DNA of 10,090 bases from Rodentolepis nana (GCA_900617975.1 UZAE01002177.1:1-10090), one strand, 5' to 3'. Positions 1-8,261 are shown, counted from the stretch's first letter. Made by a program: numbers and translations. Notes: generated by a model from the sequence alone, not told the origin.

Positions 1-215
1 CATGCAAGTTTTGAGTTTGAATTTGAGCACGTAGAAAGATTGTCTGTTAAGATTCCATTACGGGAGTCAATAAAGAGAGGGCGCCACAGATAAGTAGTTG
101 CAATACTTTTTTCGGTGGTGTTTCGTGCCATTATGAACAGTTATAACTTTTGTAATTCAATCAAAATTTCACATTGGCTTACGCAAATTTCAAAAGTGAT
201 TTTGAAACTATAAAT
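1..215. other. Unassigned AT-rich sequence at left edge
   Basis: I see no ORF, RNA gene or recognisable repeat here. The inverted-repeat homology with the right arm (see 236-1202) fades out in the TAA/TTA microsatellite that follows, so this stretch appears to lie outside repeat R. I compared its reverse complement by eye with the sequence beyond the mariner (7516 onward) and found no convincing match. Confidence 0.5.
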
Positions 216-237
216 TATAATAATAATAATTATTATT
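216..237. repeat. TAA/TTA microsatellite at outer edge of the left arm
   Basis: A short run of TAA units switches to TTA units, making it nearly self-complementary. A matching TTA-rich run lies at the outer end of the right arm (about 6215-6247). The two mark where homology between the arms is lost. The simple sequence also hides any target-site duplication that might have shown how R was inserted. Confidence 0.75.
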
Positions 238-1202
238 CAGTATTTGAACTATTCGATGGCGTTGTTTGCCAAAGAACGGCAGAAACACCCCAATCATTTG
301 ACTTTACATTTGAAACTTATGCTAGAAATACCTAGAAATGCTTCATTGGTTCTAAAAACGTTCTAATACTTTCAGATGAACTCTCCACACCAATTCCATA
401 ACGGGGCATTATTCATTAAAAGCCCTTTTCACACGTAGTTTGATTTAACCTAGTGTACTTAAATCGTATTTTACTTTATTCAGTAACCCCAATTTCATTT
501 AATTTTCATTGGTTTCGCTTTCCATTTCTTCCAGTCCTCGTGCCAACATCTGCTCAGCATGACCTCGTCAATAATCCCACTATTAAAACACAAATCCTTA
601 ATGTGACATGAAATGTAATTGAATTCATGCTGGAGGAGGCAATTGAAAGGAGCTAAACTACTTCTTAAATGGTTGTCAAAGTGGCCAATATTTGACAGAT
701 GATTCACTTTAGTTTTGTACGGCTTGAATAATTTACCCTATCAGTTTATTGAAACCAATAGTAAAGTTTGAATTTTTAAACGCAATTCCTTCGGATTGAC
801 TCACAACGCTAATTAAATTTAAAATTTAAATACGATTGGAAAGTTTGGTGAGTGAGCTGAAATGTGATTAAATATAACAAACCTTTTCGTATATATTTAG
901 GAAGTGGAAAGGGTTGCGACAATTCATGCTCTAAGGCAAGTTTGGGTACCTTTTTAATTTCCTTATATTTTTATTGATTTGAGAGCACCCTTGTTTCACC
1001 GACTTTATCATTACTTTGAATAGTGAAGCCTAACTATAGAGCTAATGATAAAAGTCTGATGATCAAGGTACCTCACTACTACTTAAAATGTTTTGTTCAT
1101 TTAAAATTATGTGCTAATTATATGTTTGGAATATTGGTCTTTTTAAATGCTTCATCAATGTTGTTGAACTAATTAGTAATGAAAATTTACCTTTGCTCTT
1201 CT
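236..1202 (-). repeat. Left arm of large inverted repeat (repeat R)
   Basis: The reverse complement of this stretch matches 5053-6211 almost end to end. Anchors include 628-637 against 5821-5830, the GGTACC at 945-950 against 5304-5309, and 1190-1202 against 5053-5065. The best-conserved part (about 500-705) differs at roughly 17 of 204 positions; the outer 250 bp are clearly more diverged, with small indels. Relative to the right arm this copy lacks about 177 bp between 930 and 945. No terminal inverted repeats, poly-A tail or credible protein were seen within R, so its class is unknown. The inner edge at 1202 abuts unrelated sequence, which fixes that boundary to within a few bases. Confidence 0.85.
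989..1068 (-). other. Stem-loop conserved in both copies of R (left copy)
   Basis: GACTTTATCATT (1001-1012) can pair with AATGATAAAAGTC (1044-1056) with one bulged base. Outside it CCTTG (989-993) can pair with CAAGG (1064-1068). The inner stem GAATAGT / ACTATAG is weaker here than in the right copy. The same layout is found at 5186-5265. It might be a structural RNA element of the repeat's transcript, or simply an old inverted repeat. No function can be assigned. Confidence 0.5.
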
Positions 1203-2373
1203 TTAGATTTGTGTGGATCTGGATATGAAAATAAGAAAACGTGTTTCATGAGCCTAAAAGCCAAAGCCTCAATTACTGAAAATGTGAACATTTTGCTACA
1301 AATGTTTTCTTTAGCCCTAATTCACTATGGAGTAGCTATATTAGAGCAATGCAATGCTCTATATAGTTAGGTTGTGGTGACTTACAGTGGTTTCAGTTTT
1401 CTTGACCTCTAGTGTCCACGAAAAGGCACATCATTCTATAATTGAGCATCAAATAGTGCTCTATGTCATTGATAACTAAGCTCTTAAGGAATGATCTGTG
1501 AGCATTGGAATCTGATCATTCAAACGATTGACATCAGGTCAGAATAAAAGGAAATAATACTTGTGATGACTTGACAGTCATATTTGTATTTCACAAACGC
1601 TGGTATATTTTATTGACAATTCATCATAATTTCATTTATGTACTCTCCAATCAATTTGCCAACAATTGTATTATTCACATAATTAATCGTCTTGTTTTAT
1701 TATCTGCCATTAAAGTCAAATTTAACATATTTACATTTAGCTTGAAAACGCTGGGGTTCATTCGAAATATGCAATAAACGAGTTCTAATGTGTAGCGAAT
1801 TGCTACAATAGTAAAGCCTGTCTGCCTAAGAAATCTCTGTGACACATTCTCCTACATCTCAATAGACTCCCAGAACTAGCTAGGCTGTAGCCCAGCTATA
1901 GAGAAAGCAGAAGATTCGCTCGGGACACATTTATTTTGCCACTTCAACAGATATTAGGATCTAATTGTAACCGAGTTTTATAACCAATAAAATGGAAAGT
2001 GAAATGAACATCAAGGGTGTACGGAGAGTTAACAGCCATCATATTTACGAAAGCGCCATTTTATTTTAGGAAGTTGCATTATGCCAGTAGGAGACACGAA
2101 GGAAGACTAAAGTGCCCGATTTGGATGAAGGCGAAACGACTTCCAAAATGGTTTCTTCATTTATAATAGCGCCCGCAACATCCATCATTCCAATGTAACA
2201 ATTTAAAATTTTTCAACTAAATTTTATGTGAATGAATGACTCAATTGTGATCGATAATCAATGTCATAAACGCAGGCTGATATGAGTGATAATGATTTGG
2301 TGCAATAACTAAACAAATTTCGTTTGAGAAGGCATGAGAGTTCATTTTTCAACCCTGGTACTGCTATGCGCGT
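1203..2373. other. Unassigned spacer between the inverted arms
   Basis: AT-rich sequence with only short ORFs (63-68 codons) that show no recognisable motif, codon pattern or conserved neighbour, so none is called as a gene. The one local structure that stands out is the hairpin at 1336-1366. I found no counterpart of the RT fragment that abuts the right arm. Confidence 0.5.
1336..1366. other. Imperfect hairpin, about 12-bp stem
   Basis: CTATAT (1336-1341) plus AGAGCA (1343-1348) pair with TGCTCT (1355-1360) plus ATATAG (1361-1366). One T is bulged at 1342 and the loop is six bases. The right half continues as TTAGG, and a near copy of its reverse complement (CCTAACTATAGAGC) occurs at 1029-1042 inside the left arm. 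This suggests a small local inverted duplication. No RNA family is recognised. Confidence 0.45.
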
Positions 2374-2448
2374 AAATGAAATGAATGAAATAAATGAAGA
2401 GGGGTGGTGGAGCGGGGGTGGAGGTGGTGGGGGAGGGGGAGAATGGGG
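2374..2448 (+). repeat. GAAT-type simple repeat followed by G-rich tract (possible G-quadruplex)
   Basis: An AATGAAATGAATGAAAT-like simple repeat (2374-2400) runs directly into a purine/G-rich tract with runs of four or five G at 2401-2404, 2414-2418, 2429-2433, 2435-2439 and 2445-2448. The last three runs have loops of one and five bases. The run before them is ten bases away, slightly beyond the usual 7-base limit, although GG pairs lie between. The plus strand could therefore form a quadruplex, perhaps with a long loop. The proline-rich reverse-strand ORF over it is an artefact of this composition. Confidence 0.6.
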
Positions 2449-3565
2449 AAATTTCAAAGTTTGAATTCCAATCCATTTGGAAATGATCTTTTCAATTCTC
2501 TGCAGAGGACGCTAGATGAGACGTTAGTCGTGTGCCTTTACTTAATTATGTCAAAGGAGATATCATCTGCATTCTGTGCGATCAACAATTTCATTTATTA
2601 CTGCATGCTGTACATTTTACACATTCCTTTCTATTCTCTGATACGCTCAAATAAACGACAATGGCACTTTGTTCCTTCAGCTTTGATACTAAAATTCACC
2701 AATGCACTTCAAACAAGGCCTTCTTTCTAGTAAAAGCTACGACCAATAAATGCAAAGAAAAACGATCTGTCCTTATTGGCTGCCTGATATCTGTTAAATC
2801 AACCAATTGGAATATGCGTATTTGGCAAATGCTTATTCAAGAAAATCCATGAATGATATTGAAATAGGAAAGTTGACGTAAAATCGTTCTACATTATTAG
2901 GAACGCAATAGAGCCAATTTGCTGCCATATCGGAAACGAAAGAGAGTGCATCACCGTTTCTAGAAACTTAATACATAACACCATACTACTTCACTAATTT
3001 TACTATATTTATTGAACAAACGTAACGATGGAGTTCACTGATCTGCATCGATTTCACAGTAACTCGAAGATATTTTAAGATAAACTACAGTATTAATCAA
3101 GGACATTCAATAAGCCGTGGAAACAGGTGGATTTGAGGTAATAATTGGCACTAGATGTGATATATACAATTCAATTAAAATGGTATTTACTGCGAGAGCA
3201 TGAACTGCGATAATGAAAGAACCACCACGTATGACAATCACTTCTACAAATTCATGAATAAATTGGCACGCGGTGTGTTGAAATAATGAATTCCACCGAG
3301 ATTTTGTAAGTTTTTCAGTCAAGAATCTTAAGTCAATACGGGTGACACATAGTAATAAGCACACAAGGTAGTATTATGCCATCACGTGTTCTTCTCTTTA
3401 TTTACCTTTTGTTCTCATTATAGCATTATTTAATTTGGACCACAGTGATTTCGAAATTTAATCTTAGATTTGAGTGAAAATAATCAAAGCAATACTCAAT
3501 CCGACTTGCACTATTTATTTAAGAATTTAGTAAAGTTTGTGAGAGGGATGGAGGGGGGCAGGTGT
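2449..3565. other. Unassigned spacer up to the tRNA
   Basis: I see nothing that can be supported as a gene or known repeat. ORFs of 63-108 codons begin in or overlap the G-rich tract or are otherwise featureless, with no domain motifs or signal peptides. No splice-linked exon series could be traced. Confidence 0.45.
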
Positions 3566-3637
3566 GGCTCAGTGGTCTAGGGGTATGATTCTCGCTTTGG
3601 GTGCGAGAGGTCCCGGGTTCAAATCCCGGCTGAGCCC
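3566..3637 (+). tRNA. tRNA-Pro (anticodon UGG)
   Basis: A complete 72-nt cloverleaf can be drawn. The acceptor stem is GGCTCAG (3566-3572) with CTGAGCC (3630-3636), all seven pairs intact, and the discriminator is C at 3637. The anticodon stem is CTCGC/GCGAG (3591-3595 and 3603-3607), with loop TTTGGGT and anticodon TGG at 3598-3600. The T stem is CCGGG/CCCGG (3613-3617 and 3625-3629) with loop TTCAAAT. The internal Pol III promoter is intact: A box TGGTCTAGGGG from 3573 and B box GGTTCAAATCC at 3616-3626. Compared with the animal tRNA-Pro acceptor stem as I remember it (GGCTCGT/ACGAGCC), the inner pairs differ on both sides so that pairing is kept, which favours a functional gene over a decayed copy. 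There is no intron and no encoded CCA. Oddly, no TTTT terminator follows closely; the first T run is at 3764-3769. Confidence 0.93.
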
Positions 3638-3763
3638 ACACAGATATCTTTGGTGCCAATGATAAAGATCAGAGAGCAGACATTTTGATCAGAAGTGGTG
3701 AAAATGGGTTGTGGGACCTCAGTGTGAGGGTAAAAATGGAGCAAATGGGGCGTTAACATCTCC

Positions 3764-3769
3764 TTTTTT
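3764..3769 (+). terminator. First T-run downstream of the tRNA (possible Pol III terminator)
   Basis: This TTTTTT is the first run of four or more T after the tRNA, 126 bp past its 3' end. If Pol III stops here, the primary transcript would be about 200 nt. That is long for a tRNA precursor trailer and close to the size of a tRNA-headed SINE. Used as a terminator by inference only. Confidence 0.35.
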
Positions 3770-4812
3770 CCTTTGGAAGCTTGTCATGATTGTTTGCTTC
3801 GCTAGCCTGAGTTGACTCTAAGAGCGTGCCTCAACTTCTATCCTCTGGCCTAAAACTGCCACTTACAGTACTCGTGGATCACTTGCTTACACGGCTTATG
3901 GTTGAACTGTCTTTATGTCAATGCTAATACACCCCTCCCAACATTGCCGCATACTTTGACACCTCCATTTTCCCCATTGTGCTAATTTTTGACTTCAATT
4001 TGCCTTCTCTCATTCTCTTCACTTTTGAAGTTGATGTCTGCTTAATCCTACCAATTGAGCAATGGAGTTTATAAATCAATTGCGTGTTCCACTTATTAAT
4101 TTATTCAAATCCCCCAGGTAGACTACAAGCATCGGTAGCTCTCAATCATGGAAAGCATCAAAATGAAGAGGAGGTTTGAGATAGTAAATAGTGTATATTC
4201 ACATTTATAAGACCACTGGAGGAGGAAATTTTATGGTAGAGTAAATGAAGGAGGAGTGTTTGAGTAAAGGAAAGGAATGTGTGGGTATCCCATTTAATGG
4301 CACTAAAGGTTAGAGCGTGATTGAAAGTCTGTTTTTGAAGACCGACGTTCGCACCAATACTAGACGTGAATTAGCTCATTAAGATCAAAGTGACGGCGTG
4401 ATATCGGATCACAATTATTTCAGCTTTGTGCAAGTGAAGATCCAAATTCCTCTTTTACTTCTTACCCAAACACTCCAAAGTATTCTGTGATAAGTTGGAC
4501 TTTGGAATTGGGCGAGATGTTGGCCAAGCCTCTCATCCAACCACTTCTGCATTGAGAACTATTTCACAAAACGCCTCTCAGTATACCACATTCTTGCCTC
4601 TTCAACCGGTCTTATTGATGCCTAACCAATTCATTTCATTATTCCCATTTCTTGTGATTCAAATGTGTATGAAGACGAATGCTTTCAAATGATAAAATTG
4701 TTCTGCTTCGGCCCACACCTGCTACCCGTATTTCTTCAATCATTGCTTCAATATTGACGCAGACGAATTTTCAGCTGTGCATCAATGGCACAATTAATTA
4801 GTTACAGTTTCA
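3770..4812. other. Unassigned spacer before the RT fragment
   Basis: I see no supported gene or RNA. The 65-codon ORF at 4495-4692 has no recognisable motif. Upstream parts of the RT domain, expected before 4813 if the neighbouring fragment were longer, were not recognised, so that fragment appears truncated at its 5' side. Confidence 0.45.
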
Positions 4813-5051
4813 ATACTAAAAAGAGGCAATGACCTCAGAAATTTTGACAACCACAGGCCTGTCTCTCTCACAAGCATGCCTGTTTAACTTATGGAAAAAA
4901 ATGGTTAACACGAGGCTGATCTGGTTCTTTGAAACCATCAACATTCTTAGAAACAAACAAGTAGGCTTAAGACCACAAATATCACCATGCCAACAAGTAG
5001 TCACTTTCTTCCAACTTATCAAAGGTGCCCTTAAAGCAAGATATATTCTTA
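4813..5051 (+). pseudogene. Truncated non-LTR retrotransposon reverse transcriptase fragment
   Basis: Read from 4813, the translation begins ILKRGNDLRNFDNHRPVSL, matching the N-terminal RT motif (NYRPISL-type) of Jockey-like non-LTR elements. An in-frame TAA interrupts at 4885-4887. A shift in the A7 tract at 4894-4900 moves the reading to the next frame, which continues MVNTRLIWFFETINIL and then KQVGLRP, matching the expected QAGFR-type motif, then QQVVTFFQLIKGAL. Homology stops at about ILT (5051), just before the catalytic aspartate motif (VDF.SAYD) would appear. Exactly there repeat R begins. The fragment is about 80 codons out of a normal 250-300 codon RT domain and cannot be active. It is on the same strand as the element at 8426 and may be of a related family, but the two do not overlap. 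Confidence 0.8.
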
Positions 5052-5185
5052 CAGAAGAGCAAAGGTTGTTTTTCATTACTAACTGGTTCAACAACATTAA
5101 TGAGCATTTATAAAGACTATTTTTCGAAACATAAGATTAGCACATAATTTCAAGTGAGCAAAACATTGTAAACGATAGTGAGGTG

Positions 5186-5265
5186 CCTTGATCATCAGAC
5201 TTTTATCATCTTTGGAATAGTTAGGCTTCACTATTCGAACGAATGATAAAGTCGGTGAAACAAGG
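5186..5265 (+). other. Stem-loop conserved in both copies of R (right copy)
   Basis: GACTTTTATCAT (5198-5209) pairs with ATGATAAAGTC (5243-5253) with one bulge. Inside it GAATAGT (5215-5221) pairs perfectly with ACTATTC (5230-5236) around an eight-base loop. Outside it CCTTG (5186-5190) can pair with CAAGG (5261-5265). The nested stems make this the best-formed secondary structure in R, and the left copy keeps the middle and outer stems. Confidence 0.55.
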
Positions 5266-5320
5266 GTTCTCTCAAATCAATGAAAATAGAGCAAAATTAA
5301 AAAGGTACCCAAACTCGTCT

Positions 5321-5497
5321 TGGCACAGCAGATGTTCAGCTGGAGATTCAAACCCTCGTCCGCCATCGTTGTTCCATATGCAGAAGTCATCTATTATATT
5401 CAAAATTTGAACTTGAAACTTATTCCCACGTGCAACTCTTCGCATTTCTGGTACTTGTTTGCGTGGTGATATTCAAATGGTTCAATAAACGCATCTC
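5321..5497 (+). repeat. Segment present only in the right arm of R
   Basis: Between the homologous flanks AAACTCGTCTTGG (ending about 5323) and AGAGCTTGAATTG (from about 5498) the right arm has about 177 bp with no match in the left arm, where the flanks meet at about 930-945. I see no terminal repeats, so an internal deletion in the left copy is as likely as an insertion here. It holds no ORF of note. Confidence 0.6.
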
Positions 5498-6244
5498 AGA
5501 GCTTGAATTGTTGCAACTCTTTCAACTTACCAACTACATATGACTCCTTCTGTGATATAAAAGTGATCGATTAAATTTGTTACGTTTGATCACATTTCAA
5601 TTCACTCAAAAAACCTTCCAATCATATTTAAATTTAAAATTTAATTAGCTTTGCGAGTAGATCTTAAGGAATTACGTTTAAAAATTTAATCTTTACTGTT
5701 GGTTTCAATAGATTGATCGAGTAAATTATTCAAACAGTAAAAAGTCTAAAATGAATCTTCTGTCAAAGATTGGCCACGTTGACAACCATTTGAGGAGTAG
5801 TTTAGCTCCCTTCTATTGCCTCCTCCAGCATGATTTCAATTAGATCTCATGTCACATTAAGGATTTGCGTTTTAATAGTGGGATTATTGACGAGGTCATG
5901 CTGAGCAGATGTTGGCAAGAGGACTGGAAGGAATGGAAAGTCGATCCAATGAAATTCAATGAAATAATGGTTATTGAGTAAATTAAAATGCGATTTAAGT
6001 TCACCCAGTCAAGTCAAACTAATGTGTGAAATGTAATTTTAATAAATAAGTCTCCGTTATGGGATTGACGTGGTGGTGTGAAAGTATAAAAACCTATCAT
6101 TAGCAAATGAATTTAATTAAGCAAGCTGACAGTCAAATGATTGAGATGTTTCTGCTGTTCTCTGGCAAACAACGCATTGTAAAAGCGTCTTTGAATAGTT
6201 CAAACACTGAATTAGTATTATTATTATTTCTTTTATTTTTATTA

Positions 6245-6270
6245 TTAGATTGGCAACTAAGTCATTGTCG
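6245..6270 (+). repeat. Mariner terminal inverted repeat (transposase 3' end)
   Basis: Begins TTAGATTGG directly after a TA dinucleotide and pairs with 7488-7513 at 23 of 26 positions. The differences are at positions 3, 5 and 8 of the repeat. Confidence 0.93.
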
Positions 6271-6317
6271 ATTTCAAATAAGACGGCAAATTCGGAATTT
6301 TGTTTAAAAATATAACT

Positions 6318-7330
6318 TTATTCAATTAGATATTGGCCGTTCTTGTCGATGACCTTTTTCCATCGTTCTGGCAGAGTAAAAATTCCCCGTTCGTAAAATG
6401 TCTGGTCTTTGCTATTAAAAAACTGAATTAGGTGTGATCCGACATCATCCGCGTTGTTACAAATTTTACCATTTAAAGAGTTTTGGATGGAACGAAACAA
6501 ATGGTAATCCAAAAGCGCGAGGTCAGGGCTATATGGTGGGTGTGACAAAACATCCCAACCCAGTTCCAATAATTTTTGCCGAGTAACCAAAGATGTGTGG
6601 GGCCTTGCGTTATCATGATGGAGAACAACACCCTTCCGATTTGATAATGCCGGCCGCTTATCTTCAATTGCATCCTTCAGTTTTTCGAGTTCTTCAACAT
6701 ACACATTTGAATTTATCGTTTGGTTCTGTGGCATGAGTTCAAAATTCAAAATTCCTTTGTGATCCCCCCCACCAGACTGACAGCATAATCTTTTTTTGGT
6801 GAATCTCTGCTTTTGATACTATTTGGGCTGGTTGATCTTGCTTCACCCATGATCTCTTGCGAGTAACATTGTTATAAACTATCCACTTTTCGTCGCCAGT
6901 AAGTAACTAGGTTCTTCAGAAATGGATCATTCTCATTGCGTTACAGTGGCGAATCACAGATGCTAATCCGTTGCGTCAAATGAATTTCCTTTAACTAGTG
7001 AGGGATCCATAAATCAAGTTTCTTGATATAACCAAGGCTTTTTAATTTTTATTCAATGCATGTATGCGACACATTGAGCTTCTCTGCAATATCTCGTGTT
7101 GTGCTGTGACGATTTGAATCGATAATGGCCTTGATATGGGTTTCATCCACTTCGACTGGGCGGCCAGATCGTTGTGAATTTTTCAGTGCAAAATCACCGG
7201 AACGCAATCTTTCAAACCAATTTCGACACTGCCTTTCTTTTAAGGCTTCATCTCCATATACGGCACATAACTTCTTTTGTGCTTGCGATGGGTTCTTGGC
7301 TTTTCGGAAGTGCACGTCCTGTTCTTTCAT
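6318..7330 (-). pseudogene. Mariner transposase, inactivated
   Basis: In life this enzyme binds the terminal repeats and cuts and pastes the element at TA sites. From the ATG at 7330 the N-terminal helix-turn-helix region reads clearly (AVYGDEALKERQCRNWF, then RSGDF and QRSGRPVEVDE, then LNVSHTCIE). In-frame stops follow at 7049-7051, 6995-6997 and 6941-6943. A frame change lies just before the catalytic motif TGDEKW (first Asp codon 6892-6894), next to a TTACTTAC duplication. A second lies at or near a seven-C run (6764-6770, plus strand). The C-terminal part (6749-6318) is open and carries HHDNARPHTS (second Asp 6612-6614) and YSPDLALLDYHLF (third Asp 6507-6509), exactly 34 residues apart as in DD34D mariners. 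It ends QYLIE with AATAAA overlapping the stop. The span is about 338 codons, near the usual 345, so decay is by small lesions rather than deletion. Confidence 0.92.
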
Positions 7331-7487
7331 TTTTAAATTTGGATAAAAACAAAACTAAAGAACTAAACAAAAAAATTTTTTACTAATTAACCTAGAAGCC
7401 CATACAGTAGGAAAAAAATATAGGCTAGATGCTCTGGCCACGTTAACAAAACAAAAGAATGTATAGAGTGAATCCGTCAACAAAAAA

Positions 7488-7513
7488 CGACAATGACTTA
7501 GTTGCTAACCCAA
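7488..7513 (-). repeat. Mariner terminal inverted repeat (transposase 5' end)
   Basis: Its reverse complement begins TTGGGTTAGC and matches 6245-6270 at 23 of 26 positions. The TA at 7514-7515 follows outside. Confidence 0.93.
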
Positions 7514-7515
7514 TA

Positions 7516-8261
7516 GCTTAGTATACGATAACGCGTGTTTCACAATGGGAATTATCACAAATAAGCATTTTATTTTAATACCATTCCCCTAATGATACGG
7601 ATAGTCAAGCTCTTTTTTGCTCGTCTGTGTAACAGAAATTTCCATTTCAGAACCCCTGCGTAACTCAATTGCTACTAAGATTGCCTTCTTAACAGTTTAC
7701 CTTTCCCACGGTTGAGATAAGATTAAGATAAATCAGTTAAATTTCCTTTGAAATTATTATTTTGCTAACAGATTTAAGACATTAACATTCATCTGTCTCA
7801 TTGCAAGCGTTGAAAAATGTGGAGATGGTAATTAGAAGTGATAAATGCAGATCTATCATTCACATCATATGCCATTTTCTGCTGATTGTGTGTTCACCTT
7901 CGTTTCCCTTCTTCTTCATTGCAATCGAATTAAAACAATCTGTGGCGATTTCACGTCATCTTTATGTGCACTCGCTTATTCCTGAGTTGAATGGAGATGA
8001 CAGAGTAACCTCCTAGACATTTACTTCATTGTTAATCAAAAGTGTTCAAAGTTTATGAACTGGGTTGAAAAGATTTCGAATTCATCAAGTCAAGTTACAA
8101 TATTTTTTCCCAGTTTCATGTAACTGTTGCAACAAAATGATTGCCAATTTATATTGTATTGGAGACAGCTATTGACAAATTCTTATTATCAAACGATGGG
8201 TGCGCGATAGACTTACCTCCACGTGGGGCACCCTGGACAACGTACTTTCTTACGGCAAAAA
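7516..8261. other. Unassigned stretch between mariner and retrotransposon
   Basis: AT-rich sequence. The 71-codon ORF at 7801-8016 contains a hydrophobic run (CHFLLIVCSPSFPFFFIAI) that resembles a membrane segment, but nothing else supports it as a gene. The true 5' end of the retrotransposon may lie in the last part of this interval (around 8190-8260), where base composition becomes less AT-rich. Confidence 0.45.

Larger units (their letters stand above)
5053..6211 (+). repeat. Right arm of large inverted repeat (repeat R)
   Basis: Inverted counterpart of 236-1202, collinear across about 1 kb. It is longer than the left arm mainly because of an extra segment at about 5321-5497 and about 30 bases near 5540-5575. 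Its inner edge abuts the truncated RT fragment. Its outer edge runs into a TTA-rich stretch in which the mariner has inserted. The small ORF-like stretch from 5751, which corresponds to a 70-codon ORF in the left arm, is interrupted here by a TAG, and most differences between the two change amino acids, so it is not called as a gene. Confidence 0.85.
6245..7513 (-). mobile_element. Mariner DNA transposon (Tc1/mariner, DD34D), defective
   Basis: 1269 bp, the normal size for mariner. The 26-bp terminal inverted repeats (6245-6270 and 7488-7513) differ at three positions and share the core GCAACTAAGTCATTGTCG. TA lies on both sides (6243-6244 and 7514-7515), the expected target duplication. Between them a single transposase gene reads on the minus strand and is destroyed by stops and frameshifts. 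The sequence (KERQCRNWF, RSGDF, TGDEKW, WWxG, HHDNARPHTS) resembles the irritans-type mariners as I remember them. It sits in the TTA-rich outer flank of the right arm of R and so probably arrived after R. It cannot move itself, but its ends look intact enough to be recognised in trans by a related transposase. Confidence 0.93.

Noticed and set aside
1..215. Possible continuation of the left arm matching sequence after the mariner
   Set aside because: No collinear match could be found by eye between its reverse complement and 7516 onward.
495..707. 70-codon minus-strand ORF matched in the other arm
   Set aside because: The matching stretch from 5751 has an internal stop, and differences are mostly amino-acid changing, so conservation is that of the repeat and not of a protein.
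2224..2457. Minus-strand ORF beginning with a proline run (PHSPPPPPPPP)
   Set aside because: The prolines come entirely from the G-rich tract on the other strand, and the rest has no motif.
2404..2730. 108-codon plus-strand ORF
   Set aside because: It starts inside the G-rich tract, has no recognisable domain, and is plausible by chance in a window of this size.
4816..5097. 93-codon minus-strand ORF
   Set aside because: It is the antisense shadow of the RT fragment, whose plus-strand motifs are clear.
236..6211. Polinton/Maverick or Helitron as the identity of the inverted-repeat unit
   Set aside because: No integrase, polymerase, Rep/helicase or capsid-like proteins are seen. The unit is far smaller than a Polinton, and Helitrons lack long inverted ends.
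6473..6673. 66-codon minus-strand ORF
   Set aside because: It is an out-of-frame shadow within the transposase C-terminal part.
7125..7386. Two plus-strand ORFs of 70-73 codons
   Set aside because: Both are antisense shadows of the mariner transposase N-terminal region.
7801..8016. 71-codon ORF with a hydrophobic segment
   Set aside because: There is a single hydrophobic run in AT-rich sequence, with no homology recognised and no supporting gene structure.
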